From positions 62,001 to 126,000 of the forward strand of contig NZ_SUNH01000006.1 in assembly GCF_005048265.1 (NCBI RefSeq): DNA of 64,000 nucleotides. Direction: 5' to 3'. The position numbers and the translations under genes were made by a program. The notes beneath the pieces were generated by a model. That model saw only the letters and a program-made list of their open reading frames with translations. It was not told the origin of the DNA and did not search any database. Origin of the DNA: Paracoccus hibiscisoli (GTDB taxonomy: Bacteria; Pseudomonadota; Alphaproteobacteria; Rhodobacterales; Rhodobacteraceae). This document shows, piece by piece, positions 22,724-31,692 of this stretch (positions are counted from its first letter, which is position 1; each line of letters begins with the position of its first letter).

Positions 22724-23386
22724 ATGACCACCATCACGCTCGAGGATGGGAGCGTGCTGGATGTCGCCCGCCATCCTCTGCCGGATGGGGTCACCGACGA
22801 CGGCACGCCCCTCAACCGGTCGCAGCTGGCGCGTGCCTTCGGCGTATCGGAGAACACGATCGCCAAGTGGATCGGCCTGGGCATGCCCGCGATCACCACC
22901 GGCGCCAATGGCGTGGCCTATGAGTTCCGCCTGGCGCATTGCTGGGCATGGAAACAGGACCGTGACGAACGCCACCGGGCCGCCAAGTCGCGCGGCGACC
23001 AGCTGGCCGCGCAGGCGGCCCTGGCCTTCCGCAACTTGGACGAGGACCAAGCCGAGGAAGAGGGCGAGCTGACCGCCGACGATCTGCGCAAGTGGTCCGA
23101 GGCCGAGTATCACCGCAACCGGGTGGCCGAACAGCGGGGGGATCTGCTGCGCGCCGACCGCATGAGGGCGCTGATCGAGGACATGTTCGTCACCTTCGGC
23201 GCCGAGATGGACACGCTGCCCGACTTTGCCGAGATGACCTTTGGCCTGTCCGCCGCCCAGGTGGCGCAGCTGGAGGCGCGCTGCGACGAGATGCGCGCCG
23301 AGGTCCGCCGCCTGATTGAGGCGCGCCTCGGCCGCCCCGGGGCCGTGGTCAGCCTGCCGGGGCGCCAGTCGGAGCTGGACGTCTGA
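22724..23386 (+). CDS. Terminase small subunit
   Basis: 220 residues. An N-terminal HTH, LNRSQLARAFGVSENTIAKWIGLGMPAITTGANGVAYEFRLAHCWAWK, has the fold and GMP pattern of Nu1/DUF1441-type small terminase DNA-binding domains. A long helical part follows (HRNRVAEQRGDLLRADRMRALIEDMFVTFGAEMDTLPD) that would serve oligomerisation and contact the large subunit. ATG 22724 follows ACAGGGAAAGCC. The stop overlaps the large-subunit ATG (TGATG). It selects phage DNA for packaging. Confidence 0.85.
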   Translation: MTTITLEDGSVLDVARHPLPDGVTDDGTPLNRSQLARAFGVSENTIAKWIGLGMPAITTGANGVAYEFRLAHCWAWKQDRDERHRAAKSRGDQLAAQAALAFRNLDEDQAEEEGELTADDLRKWSEAEYHRNRVAEQRGDLLRADRMRALIEDMFVTFGAEMDTLPDFAEMTFGLSAAQVAQLEARCDEMRAEVRRLIEARLGRPGAVVSLPGRQSELDV

Positions 23387-25548
23387 TGGTCGAGATGATG
23401 GACCGGGGCCTCTCGGCCCTGACGCGCATCCCGCCGCTGCCGCCGTTCATGACCCCGGAGGAGCTGGTCGCCGATGCCCTGCCGCTGCTGGACCCGCCGA
23501 GCCGGGTGACGGTCACCGATGCCGCCGAACGGGCGCTGCGGGTGCCGGTGGCGGGCAAGTGGTCGGCCTATGACCGAGGCGTCGCGCCTTATACGATCGA
23601 GCCGCAGGACATGTCGCAGTCGCGCCGGTTCCGCGCCGTGGTCTTCGTGGGCCCGTCGCAGAGCGGCAAGTCGCAGATGCTGCTGTCGGTCTCGGCCCAT
23701 GCGATCACCTGCGCGCCCGGCCCGGTGCAGCTGATCCACATGACCAAGACCGATGCGGATGCCTGGGTCGAGGAGAAGCTGGACCCGGCCATCATGAACA
23801 GCCCGCTGCTCTTGGAGCGGCTTGGCCGCGCGCGCGAGGACAGCACCTTCAGCCGCAAGCGGTTCAAGGGCATGCGCCTCGGCATCGGCTATCCGGTGGC
23901 CAACCAGCTGTCGTCGCGGTCGCAGCGGCTGGTGCTGCTGACAGACTACGACCACATGCCGCAGCGGTTGGGGCCGAAGGATGCGCCCGAAGCCTCGCCC
24001 TTCAGCATGGCGCTGGCGCGGATCCGGACCTTCCTGTCGCGGGGCTGCGTCATGGCCGAAAGCACGCCCGCCTTCCCGGTGGACGAGGCCAAGCATCGAC
24101 CCGCGACCGGGCTGGACCCGCATCTGCTGCCGCCGACCACGGCGGGGATCGTCAACCTCTACAACGAGGGCACGCGCGGGCGCTGGTACTGGGAATGCCT
24201 GGACTGCGCCGAGCTGTTCGAGCCGACCTATGAGCGGCTGGATTACAATCGCGACCTGGACCCCGGCGAGGCCGCCGACAGCGCGGTCATGGTCTGCCCG
24301 CATTGCGGATCGGTGATCGAGCATCGCCAGAAGGTCGAGATGAACCGCCGCGCCGCCGCCGGGCATGGCGGCTGGCTGCATGAGAGCCGGATCGTCGGCG
24401 AGGACGGCAGGCGGCAGCTGTGCCGGATCGACGACCCGCAGATCCGCAACGTCTCGACCGCCAGCTATGCGCTGAACGGGGTCGTGGCGGCCTTCGCCTC
24501 CTGGCGGGGTCTGGTCGAGAGTTACGAGGCCGCGCGCCGGGTACTGGAGGCCACGGGCGACGAGACCGACTTTGCGGGCGTCCATTACACTGAACTGGGC
24601 ATCCCCTATCAGCGCCCGAAGGACGAGGACGAGAACGCCGTCACGGTCGAGAGCCTGACCGGCCACGCGATGAAGCTGCCCCGCGGAGTGGCCCCGCACT
24701 GGGCGCGGTTCATCACCGTGATGGTCGACGTGCAGGGCAACCGCTTCGAGGTGATGGTCATGGCCTGGGGCGCGGAGGGCGAGCGGGTCACGATCGAGCG
24801 GTACGCGATCCACCAGCCACCCGACGCCGCACCCCGCGCCAAGGGCGAGGATGGCAAGTATCGCGGCATCGACCCGGGCCGGTATGCCGAGGATGCCGAC
24901 GTGCTGACCGAACTGGCGGCGCGGGTGTTCCCGGTCGATGGCGCGGCCTGGGGGCTGAAGCCCGTGGGCGTGGTCATCGACTTCAACGGCCCCAAGGGCT
25001 GGGCCGACAATGCCGAAAAGTTCTGGCGCGCCCGCGCCCGTGAGGGTCTGGGGGGTCGGTTCTATCTGTCGATCGGGCGGCCCGGCCTGAACCAGCGCGA
25101 CCGCGTCTGGCACGAGGCCCCTGAGCGGGCATCGAATGGCAAGAAGGCGCGCGGCATCAAGCTGCTGAACATGGCCGTGGACCGGCTGAAGGATAGCGTC
25201 TCGGCGGCGCTTGCGCGGACCGACACGGCGACGAACGCCCAGCACGTCCCCTCCTGGATGGAGGCCGAGCATGTGGCCGAACTGCTGGCCGAACAGCGGG
25301 GCGACAAGGGCTGGTCGCTGAAGCCGGGCCAGACCCGCAACGAGAGCCTCGACCATTCGGTGCAGGGTCTGGCCCTTGCCGAGTTCCTGGGCCTGAACCG
25401 CGTGAACTGGGAGGCTCCGCCCGCCTGGTGCGTGCTTGGCCCCGACAATGCCAATGCCGTGCCCCTTGAACGGCCCAACGACCCGGACAGCGCGCGCGAA
25501 GTGCCCGCGCGACCCGCCCCCAAACGCATCGGCTATCTGAGGAGATGA
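23386..25548 (+). CDS. Terminase large subunit, GpA family
   Basis: 720 residues. Walker A is GPSQSGKS (residues 89-96), and Walker B is LVLLTDYD (182-189). A zinc-ribbon insertion lies near residues 265-310 (WECLDCAE ... VCPHCGS), as in GpA proteins. The nuclease half contains VMVDVQGNRFEVMVMAWG and HSVQGLALAEFLGLNRVNW. It is the ATPase and endonuclease that cuts concatemers and fills capsids. The ATG overlaps the small-subunit stop. Confidence 0.95.
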   Translation: MVEMMDRGLSALTRIPPLPPFMTPEELVADALPLLDPPSRVTVTDAAERALRVPVAGKWSAYDRGVAPYTIEPQDMSQSRRFRAVVFVGPSQSGKSQMLLSVSAHAITCAPGPVQLIHMTKTDADAWVEEKLDPAIMNSPLLLERLGRAREDSTFSRKRFKGMRLGIGYPVANQLSSRSQRLVLLTDYDHMPQRLGPKDAPEASPFSMALARIRTFLSRGCVMAESTPAFPVDEAKHRPATGLDPHLLPPTTAGIVNLYNEGTRGRWYWECLDCAELFEPTYERLDYNRDLDPGEAADSAVMVCPHCGSVIEHRQKVEMNRRAAAGHGGWLHESRIVGEDGRRQLCRIDDPQIRNVSTASYALNGVVAAFASWRGLVESYEAARRVLEATGDETDFAGVHYTELGIPYQRPKDEDENAVTVESLTGHAMKLPRGVAPHWARFITVMVDVQGNRFEVMVMAWGAEGERVTIERYAIHQPPDAAPRAKGEDGKYRGIDPGRYAEDADVLTELAARVFPVDGAAWGLKPVGVVIDFNGPKGWADNAEKFWRARAREGLGGRFYLSIGRPGLNQRDRVWHEAPERASNGKKARGIKLLNMAVDRLKDSVSAALARTDTATNAQHVPSWMEAEHVAELLAEQRGDKGWSLKPGQTRNESLDHSVQGLALAEFLGLNRVNWEAPPAWCVLGPDNANAVPLERPNDPDSAREVPARPAPKRIGYLRR

Positions 25549-25549
25549 C

Positions 25550-25753
25550 ATGGCCTATACCCAGGCAGATGCCGATCAGCTGCGCGCGGCCATGGCCAAG
25601 GGCGTGGCCTCGGCCGAGGTCAACGGCGAGAAGGTGACATTCCGGTCCTTGGCCGACATGCGTGCCACGCTGGCGATCATCGAGGCCGAGCTGGCCGGTC
25701 TGGCCGGCGGCGCGGCCCGCGTCAGCTATCCGCGCACGACGCGGGGGCTCTAG
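25550..25753 (+). CDS. gpW-like head-tail joining protein
   Basis: 67 residues, the usual gpW size: MAYTQADADQLRAAMAKGVASAEVNGEKVTFRSLADMRATLAIIEAELAGL. The two helices around a short hairpin (VNGEKVTFRS) match the gpW pattern. It starts one base after the terminase stop and abuts the portal gene. It would join the portal ring to the tail side of the head. Confidence 0.8.
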   Translation: MAYTQADADQLRAAMAKGVASAEVNGEKVTFRSLADMRATLAIIEAELAGLAGGAARVSYPRTTRGL

Positions 25754-27226
25754 ATGAATATTCTGGACCGGATGATCGGCTTCGTCGCGCCGCAGGCGGG
25801 GCTGCGCCGGGTGACGGCGCGCGCGCAGGCGGCGGTGGTCATGAACTATGACGCGGCCTCGCGCGGGCGGCGGACCTATGGCTGGAAGGCCCCGGCCACC
25901 TCGGCCGATGCGGCGGCGCACATGTCGCGCGAACGGCTGCGCCAGCTGTCGCGGGACATGATGCGCAACCGCGCCTATGCCGCCCGCGCCCGCGACGTCA
26001 TCGTGGCCAACGTGGTCGGCGAGGGCATCCAGCCGTCGGTGCGCAGCGACAACGACGCCCACAAGGACAAGATCAAGGACATGGTCCATCGGCACCTGCT
26101 GTCCACGTCGCTGGACACGGGCGAGGAATACGACCTGCTGGAGATGCAGCAGATCTGCATGGCCGCCGTGGTCACCGATGGCGAGGTGCTGATCCGCCGG
26201 AGGATGCGCAACACGCGCTATGGCCGGGGGCTGGCGCTGCCCTATCAGGTCGAACTGTTGGAGGCGGATTACCTGGACATGACCGTCCAGACCTATGGCC
26301 AGAACCTGGTGGTCGAGGGCGTGGAATACGGGCCGACCGGCGCGGTGGAGGCCTATCACCTCTATAACGAGCATCCAGGCGCGGTGCGGCACCGCAACCC
26401 GCTGGCCTCGACCCGGGTGCATTGGTCGGACGTGATCCACCTGCGCCGCTTCGACCGGCCCGGCCAGACCCGAGGTGTTCCCTGGCTGGCCCCTGTGATG
26501 ATGACCCTGGGAGAGTTGGCCGACTACCAGGAGGCGCAGATCCTCAAGCAACGCATCTCGGCGCTGATGGCGATCGTGCTCAAATACGCGACCGGCTCGA
26601 CCCGGCCCGCGAATGCCGGATCGGGGCTGGAGGACTTGGCCCCCGGCGCAGTGGTCGAGCTGCCCGAGGGGGCAGAGCCGACCGTGGTGCAGCCGCCCAC
26701 CGTCGACGGCTATGACGAGTTCATGGGCCGCAGCCTGCGCACCGTCGCGGCGGGCCTGGGCATCACCTACGAGTCGCTGACGGCTGATCTGCGCGGGGTC
26801 AACTTCTCCTCGGGCCGCATGGGCCGCAACGAGATGGACCGGCTGGTCCGCATGTGGCAGCGCGGCCTGATGGTCATGCAGTTCGGCACCGGCATGGAGC
26901 GCTGGTTCCGCGAGGGGCTGCGCCTGGCGGGCATGGGCGATCTGACCTTCACACTGGACTGGACGCCGCCGCGCCGCATCCTTGTCGATCCCGTCAAGGA
27001 GATCCCGGCGATGATCGAGGAGGTCGAGGCCGGGCTGAACAGCCGCCAGGGCGTCCAGCGCGAACTGGGCCGCGACCCCGACCGCATCCGTGAGGAGCGC
27101 ATCCAGGATGCCGAGGCCGACCGGGCGATGAACGCGCCGCCGATCAAGCCCAAGAAACCCGTTCCGGCCGCGGCCGGGGACGATCCCGACACCGGAAAGG
27201 ATGATGACGATGCGAACGGGCAGTGA
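25754..27226 (+). CDS. Phage portal protein, lambda gpB family
   Basis: 490 residues. Lambda-type portal hallmarks: RGRRTYGWKAPATSADA, MMRNRAYAARARDVIVANVVGEGIQPSV, GEVLIRRRMRN, VELLEADYLD, HLRRFDRPGQTRGVPWLAPVM, GITYESLTADLRGVNFSSGRMGRNEMDRL and LDWTPPRRILVDPVKE. It forms the dodecameric DNA entry channel. Its acidic C-terminus (DDPDTGKDDDD) overlaps the start of the protease/capsid gene. Confidence 0.95.
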   Translation: MNILDRMIGFVAPQAGLRRVTARAQAAVVMNYDAASRGRRTYGWKAPATSADAAAHMSRERLRQLSRDMMRNRAYAARARDVIVANVVGEGIQPSVRSDNDAHKDKIKDMVHRHLLSTSLDTGEEYDLLEMQQICMAAVVTDGEVLIRRRMRNTRYGRGLALPYQVELLEADYLDMTVQTYGQNLVVEGVEYGPTGAVEAYHLYNEHPGAVRHRNPLASTRVHWSDVIHLRRFDRPGQTRGVPWLAPVMMTLGELADYQEAQILKQRISALMAIVLKYATGSTRPANAGSGLEDLAPGAVVELPEGAEPTVVQPPTVDGYDEFMGRSLRTVAAGLGITYESLTADLRGVNFSSGRMGRNEMDRLVRMWQRGLMVMQFGTGMERWFREGLRLAGMGDLTFTLDWTPPRRILVDPVKEIPAMIEEVEAGLNSRQGVQRELGRDPDRIREERIQDAEADRAMNAPPIKPKKPVPAAAGDDPDTGKDDDDANGQ

Positions 27227-29333
27227 CCTGATCTTCAACGGCGAGCTGATCCTCAGCGGCAATGTGGTCGACGACAGCCATGTTGGCTGGATGTGGGAGG
27301 AGGACGTGTTTTTCGCCCCGTCGCTGGTCCGTCAGGCGCTGGCCCAGATGGGTGAGGGCCTGGTGACCGTGCGGATCAATTCCGTGGGCGGTCATGTGAA
27401 CGCAGGCGAGCAGATCCGCGCCATGCTGGCCGCCCACCCGGGCGGCTGCCGGATCATCGTCGAAGGGCTTGCGGCCTCGGCCGCGTCCCTGATCCTGATG
27501 GCCGGGTCCGAGCGGGTGATGTCGGCCGGATCGCATATCATGATCCACGATCCTTCGGGCGTGATCTGGGGCAACGAGGATGACGCCCGCCGGGCGGCCG
27601 ACCAGCTTGCCCTGATCGCGAACACCTATGCCGCCGTCTATGCGTCCGCCTCGGGCAAGACGCCCGACGAGGTCCGCCGCCTCATGAAGGCCGAGACGTG
27701 GTTCGGACCCGAGGCGGCCATCGCCGAAGGCTTCGCCGACACGATCGACGGCACGCCGCCCGCCACCGCGGCCCCGGTTCCGACCGAACTGTCCGGTGCC
27801 CGTCAGCACTACATGGCGGGCTGCGCCCGGCTGCGCGAGCGGCTGGCCGCCCCCACGCCCCCGGCACGGGCCACCCGGCCCGCGCCCCTTCCCGCCGCCG
27901 CCGGCGGTCACCCTTCCATGGAGAGCACCATGCCCCCGATTGACCCGACCCCGACCGCGGCCACCACCCCGGTCATCGAAACCCCCGCCACCCCCGTGGT
28001 CCCGGCACCGAACCCGGCGCCCGCGCAGATGCAGGCCGCGCCCGCCGATGTCCTGGCGCAGGAACGCGCCCGCAACCGCGCCATCCGCGAGATGGCCGCC
28101 CCCTTCATCACCTCGGGCCGTCTGATGCAGGCCGATGTGGATGCGCTGATCGACAGCGGCGTGGCCGCCACCGATGCGGGCACCCGCCTGATGGCCACGA
28201 TGGCTGCCCATGAGGGTGTGTCGAGGACTGCCCCCGCCCGCAGCAGCATGCAGCGCGACGAGGGCGAGACCCGCGTGAACGGCATGATCGGCGCGCTTAT
28301 GGGCGAGACCGAAGGCCCCGCCAGCCAGTTCCGCGGCATGCGCCTGCGCCATCTGGCGATGGAGCTGGCTGGACCGGGCCGCGGCTTCAACGACACCGAC
28401 GCCATCCGTCGCGGCATGCGCGCCACCACCATGATGGGCGGCGCCTACGGGGTCAGCGACTTTGCCCATATCACCACCGAGGTGATGAACCGCACGCTGC
28501 AGCAGGCCTATCAGCGCCGCGCGGCCACCTGGACGCTGGTCACCGGCGCGCCCCTGACCGCAACCGACTTTCGCGAGCTGCATTCGGTGCGCTTCGGCGG
28601 CGACTTCAGCCTGAAGCCGGTGCTGGAAAACGGCGAATATCAGTCCGCCGTCCTGGCCGACGAGGCCGAGGGCCTGAAGGTCGAGCGTCGCGGCCGTACC
28701 ATCAAGCTGACTTTCGAGGCGGTGGTGAACGACGATATGGGCGCATTCCAGCGCATCCCGACCGAGTTCGCCATGGCCGCGCGCACCATGGAGAACAGCA
28801 TGGTCTGGTCGCTGATCCGCACCAATGCCGCGCTGAAGTCCGACGGCAAGGCACTGTTCCATGTCGATCATGGCAACCTGGCCGGGACCAGCGCCGCGAT
28901 CACCGCCGCCGCCGTCGCCTCCGCCCGCAAGGCCATGTGGGAGCAGCGCGCCTTCGGCACCGCCGACAAGGACGACTTCCTGCAGATGGAGCCTGATCGC
29001 CTGATCGTGCCGCCCGCGCTGGAGCTGGTCGCGCTGCAGTTCGCCACCCTGACCACGCCCGCCACCGACGGGACCACCAACCCCTTCAAGGCCAGCCTGA
29101 CCCCCGCCGTGGTGCCCAACCTGGGCGCGGCCGCCGGCGGATCCGACACCGCCTGGTACCTGATCTCGTCGGACCTGCCGCCGATCGCGCATGCCTATCT
29201 GGAAGGCTATTCCGCGCCGACCGTGCAGACGATCGAGGGCATGAACCCCGATGCGGTGGTCATGAACGCCCGCCACATCTTCGGCGCGGCCGTGGTCGAG
29301 CATCGCGGCTCCTTCAAGAACGCCGGCGCGTAA
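27210..29333 (+). CDS. ClpP-type prohead protease fused to major capsid protein
   Basis: 707 residues. Residues 1-170 are an S49/ClpP-like protease: VRINSVGGHVNAG, nucleophile Ser90 in EGLAASAASLI, and His113 in SHIMIHDPSG. A Pro/Ala-rich linker (about 205-275) carries an in-frame ATG at 27930 with GGAG upstream. After a scaffold-like helical part, the capsid domain (about 390-707) resembles Mu gpT-type heads: TTEVMNRTLQQAYQRR, VLADEAEGLKVERRGRTIKLTFEAVVNDDMGAFQRIP and GKALFHVDHGN. ATG 27210 is preferred because AAAGG lies 10 bases upstream; ATGs at 27201 and 27204 are too close to it. Such fusions are known in related phages. Confidence 0.92.
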   Translation: MRTGSDLIFNGELILSGNVVDDSHVGWMWEEDVFFAPSLVRQALAQMGEGLVTVRINSVGGHVNAGEQIRAMLAAHPGGCRIIVEGLAASAASLILMAGSERVMSAGSHIMIHDPSGVIWGNEDDARRAADQLALIANTYAAVYASASGKTPDEVRRLMKAETWFGPEAAIAEGFADTIDGTPPATAAPVPTELSGARQHYMAGCARLRERLAAPTPPARATRPAPLPAAAGGHPSMESTMPPIDPTPTAATTPVIETPATPVVPAPNPAPAQMQAAPADVLAQERARNRAIREMAAPFITSGRLMQADVDALIDSGVAATDAGTRLMATMAAHEGVSRTAPARSSMQRDEGETRVNGMIGALMGETEGPASQFRGMRLRHLAMELAGPGRGFNDTDAIRRGMRATTMMGGAYGVSDFAHITTEVMNRTLQQAYQRRAATWTLVTGAPLTATDFRELHSVRFGGDFSLKPVLENGEYQSAVLADEAEGLKVERRGRTIKLTFEAVVNDDMGAFQRIPTEFAMAARTMENSMVWSLIRTNAALKSDGKALFHVDHGNLAGTSAAITAAAVASARKAMWEQRAFGTADKDDFLQMEPDRLIVPPALELVALQFATLTTPATDGTTNPFKASLTPAVVPNLGAAAGGSDTAWYLISSDLPPIAHAYLEGYSAPTVQTIEGMNPDAVVMNARHIFGAAVVEHRGSFKNAGA

Positions 29334-29415
29334 GGCGCGCCCCTGAACTGGCATGCGGCAGGGCGGCCCGTGGGCCGCCCGCTGCCATTCTGAACCCCCT
29401 CGACAGGAGTGCGAG

Positions 29416-29748
29416 ATGAAGAACTATGTCCAACCGGGTGAGCATCTCACCCTGACCATGACCGCTGCCGTCGCCTCGGGCGATGGCGTGCTGATCGGCG
29501 CCATCTTCGGCGTCACCCAGGGCGCGGCCGCTGCCAACCAGCAGGTCGTGGTGGTCCGGCGCGGCGTCTACGATCTGCCCAAGCTGGCCGCGCAGGCCTG
29601 GACGGTCGGCGCCAAGGTCTACTGGAACGACACCGACAAGGTCTGCACCACCGTCGCCAGCGGCAATACGCTGATTGGCGCGGCGGTCGAGGCGGCGGCC
29701 AACCCCTCGGCCATCGGCCGCGTGCTGCTGGACGGCATGATCCGCTGA
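29416..29748 (+). CDS. DUF2190-type capsid decoration protein
   Basis: 110 residues: MKNYVQPGEHLTLTMTAAVASGDGVLIGAIFGVTQGAAAANQQVVVVRRGVYDLPK, then VGAKVYWNDTDKVCTTVASGNTLIGAAVEAAANPSAIGRVLLDG. This is the typical beta-barrel of DUF2190 proteins found right after the capsid gene, which act as capsid cement. GGAG precedes the ATG. The stop overlaps the next start (TGATG). Confidence 0.85.
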   Translation: MKNYVQPGEHLTLTMTAAVASGDGVLIGAIFGVTQGAAAANQQVVVVRRGVYDLPKLAAQAWTVGAKVYWNDTDKVCTTVASGNTLIGAAVEAAANPSAIGRVLLDGMIR

Positions 29749-30077
29749 TGACCCGCCTCTTCGACGGCATGGCGGGGATCCTGGCGGGAGTATTCGGGGA
29801 CCGGATTCGGTATCAACCCGCCGCCGGACCGGAGCGCGAGGTGGTGTCGATATTCCGCGCCATGCCGATTGAAGTAACGGCTGCCGATGGGCAGATCCTG
29901 CGGATCGACGCGCCGACATGGCGGGTTCGGGCCAACCTGGTTCCCGAGCTTGCACGGGGAGACCGTATCGAGTTGCCAACCGTCGGTCGCTTCACTGTCC
30001 AGGTTATGCACAAGAGCGGCTCTCCGGCCGCAGATGCGGTGGTCATCTGCGAGCTGCATGGTGAGGATGGCGAGTGA
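29748..30077 (+). CDS. Head-tail attachment protein, gpFII-like
   Basis: 109 residues with the gpFII-like plan: MTRLFDGMAGILAGVFGDRIRYQPAAGPEREVVSIFRAMPIEV then a beta-rich part ending VGRFTVQVMHKSGSPAADAVVICEL. The position, between the decoration protein and a tail-completion gene, fits the lambda FII slot. It would form the ring that accepts the tail. Starts and stops overlap both neighbours. Confidence 0.7.
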   Translation: MTRLFDGMAGILAGVFGDRIRYQPAAGPEREVVSIFRAMPIEVTAADGQILRIDAPTWRVRANLVPELARGDRIELPTVGRFTVQVMHKSGSPAADAVVICELHGEDGE

Positions 30078-30499
30078 TGGCGCATTACCGCAGCACCTTC
30101 CGCGCCGCCGTCCGCGGGGCGCTGTCTGCCGATCCGCATTTTCTGGGCGTTGACGTCCTCAAGATCTGGCCCGGCAGTATCGACGATACCGCGCTTCCCG
30201 TCATCGGCGTCCTGACACCGCAGGAGCCCAGCCAGCGTGACAGCCAGACCAGCGTCACGCGCCTGACACTTCTACAGGTTGCCCTGCGCCGGAAGGGTGG
30301 CGAGGGCATCGAGGACCAACTGGACGAGGACAGTCACCGAATAGAGGCGCAGGTTCTGACGGCGCTTCGCTCGCCTGAGGTCGCGGTGACCCTGGAAGAC
30401 ACCAGCATCGTCAGCCACAGCCAGTCCCGCGCCTATGTGGGCACGCTGGTCATGAGCTTCCGGGTGCAGACCTGGCAGCCCGAACCCACCCTTTCCTGA
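30077..30499 (+). CDS. Tail completion protein, gpU-like
   Basis: 140 residues: MAHYRSTFRAAVRGALSADPHFLGVDVLKIWPGSIDDTALPVIGVLTPQEPSQRDSQTSVTRLTLLQVALRRKG and a C-terminal strand VGTLVMSFRVQTWQPEPTLS. Size, order and the final beta strands match gpU-type tail terminators that cap the tail tube. ATG 30077 overlaps the previous TGA. Confidence 0.7.
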   Translation: MAHYRSTFRAAVRGALSADPHFLGVDVLKIWPGSIDDTALPVIGVLTPQEPSQRDSQTSVTRLTLLQVALRRKGGEGIEDQLDEDSHRIEAQVLTALRSPEVAVTLEDTSIVSHSQSRAYVGTLVMSFRVQTWQPEPTLS

Positions 30500-30525
30500 C
30501 AAAACACAGCATGGAGTGAATGCAC

Positions 30526-30960
30526 ATGAGCGGCAGAATCGGCTATGGCTCGACGGTCCGCGTTGGACTGCTCGGGTCCGGCGGCACCCCGAATTTCTTC
30601 GAGATCGACCTGGTGGGCGACCTGGAGGCCCCCGACGAGGAGGTCGACGAGCATGAATCCACGCATATGAAGTCGCCGGGTCGCCGCAAGCAGTTCATCG
30701 CGGGCCTGATCGACAGCGGCGAGCTGACCGTCCCGATGAACTACATCCCCGGGTCGGAGACGCACACCAAGCTGACCCAGATCAAGGCCACCGGCGAGGA
30801 GGTCATCATCGAGCTGACACTCGGCGCGACTGGCACCCCCGAGAGCTTCACCGGGTTCCTCAAGGGCTATGGCCGCAGTGCGCCGATAAACGGCAAGATG
30901 ACCGCCAGCGCCCGGTTCCGGCTGTCCTCAGCGCTGCCCGATGCGCCGGCGGGGGGTTGA
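30526..30960 (+). CDS. Major tail tube protein
   Basis: 144 residues: SGRIGYGSTVRVGLLGSGGTPNFFEIDLVGDLEAPDEEVDEHESTHMKSPGRRKQFIAGLIDSGELTVPMNYIPGSETHTKL, then ASARFRLSS. This is the beta-sandwich pattern of siphovirus tail tube proteins (the gpV N-terminal domain). GGAG is nine bases from ATG 30526; ATG 30520 is too close. It is followed at once by the tail-assembly chaperone gene, as expected. Confidence 0.85.
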   Translation: MSGRIGYGSTVRVGLLGSGGTPNFFEIDLVGDLEAPDEEVDEHESTHMKSPGRRKQFIAGLIDSGELTVPMNYIPGSETHTKLTQIKATGEEVIIELTLGATGTPESFTGFLKGYGRSAPINGKMTASARFRLSSALPDAPAGG

Positions 30961-30964
30961 TCGG

Positions 30965-31321
30965 ATGGCCCAGATCACCGGAGAGATCACCGCTACCCTC
31001 GGCGACAAGACCTATCAGCTGTGCCTCGGCATGATCGGCTTTGCCCAGCTCCAGCAGGAATACGGCCAGCAGCTGGAGCCGATCACCAAGCTCGACCCCG
31101 AGAAGGAAGACCTGCCCGATTTCGGGGTCATCGTCCGGATCGTCGAGATCGCGCTCCAGCGCTATCACCCCGAGGCGGACCGTTACGTCGCCGACGATCT
31201 GTGCCGGCAGGATATGTCTCTGGTCTACCGGCTGCTAGAGGCCGCCATGCCGGCGGGTGCCGAAGATGGCGGCGGCAAGGGCAAGGCGGGCGGCGCAAAA
31301 AAGACCCCGGCGAGGCGCTGA
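30965..31321 (+). CDS. Tail assembly chaperone, short form (gpG analogue)
   Basis: 118 residues: MAQITGEITATLGDKTYQLCLGMIGFAQLQQEYGQQLEPI, then helical PDFGVIVRIVEIALQRYHPEADRYVADDL and a Gly/Lys-rich tail. It lies between tail tube and tape measure, the gpG position. Codons 112-113 form the slippery heptamer A AAA AAG, allowing a long form (see the next entry). It would coat the tape measure during tail assembly. Confidence 0.85.
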   Translation: MAQITGEITATLGDKTYQLCLGMIGFAQLQQEYGQQLEPITKLDPEKEDLPDFGVIVRIVEIALQRYHPEADRYVADDLCRQDMSLVYRLLEAAMPAGAEDGGGKGKAGGAKKTPARR

Positions 31322-31680
31322 ACCTCGCCGGGCTCTATGACGCCTGGCTGATGCTGGATCTCTGCCCCGACCGCTTCTGGCTGATCACGCCCCGGCTTCT
31401 GCTGACGGAGATGTCCGCCGCCTCGCGCCGCCGGACCCGACAGGAGGAGACCATCCTCACGGCGGGCTGGCTGGCGGCGGTCGTTCAGCGGGCGAAGACG
31501 ATCCCCGATCTGGACGTTGCCATCGGCCGCAGGCCCCGCGCGCCGCGGGACGTCGATTTCTACCTCGACGAGATGAAGGTCGTGCTGCCCGGCACCACTA
31601 TGGAGGAATGGGCCGCCCGCGTCAGGGAGGCCCGGCAGCAACAGGACGCCCTGCGACGGGTCTCCGCAAACGCAATCTGA
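30965..31680 (+). CDS. Tail assembly chaperone, -1 frameshift product (gpGT analogue)
   Basis: A -1 slip at A AAA AAG (31297-31303) continues the chaperone into the overlapping frame. It adds about 125 residues, DPGEALNLAGLYDAWLMLDLCPDRFWLITPRLLLTEMSAA and onward, to the stop at 31680. That second frame has no suitable start codon or ribosome site near the junction. Its sequence is protein-like and conserved in style, so expression by frameshift is the natural explanation. The predicted fusion is about 238 residues. The T domain would recruit tail tube protein. Confidence 0.85.
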
Positions 31681-31692
31681 CGGAGGCATTCC

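Noticed and set aside
23110..29354. Very long minus-strand open frames opposite terminase, portal and capsid genes
   Set aside because: They mirror the codon bias of the real genes, have no start signals and no protein-like features.
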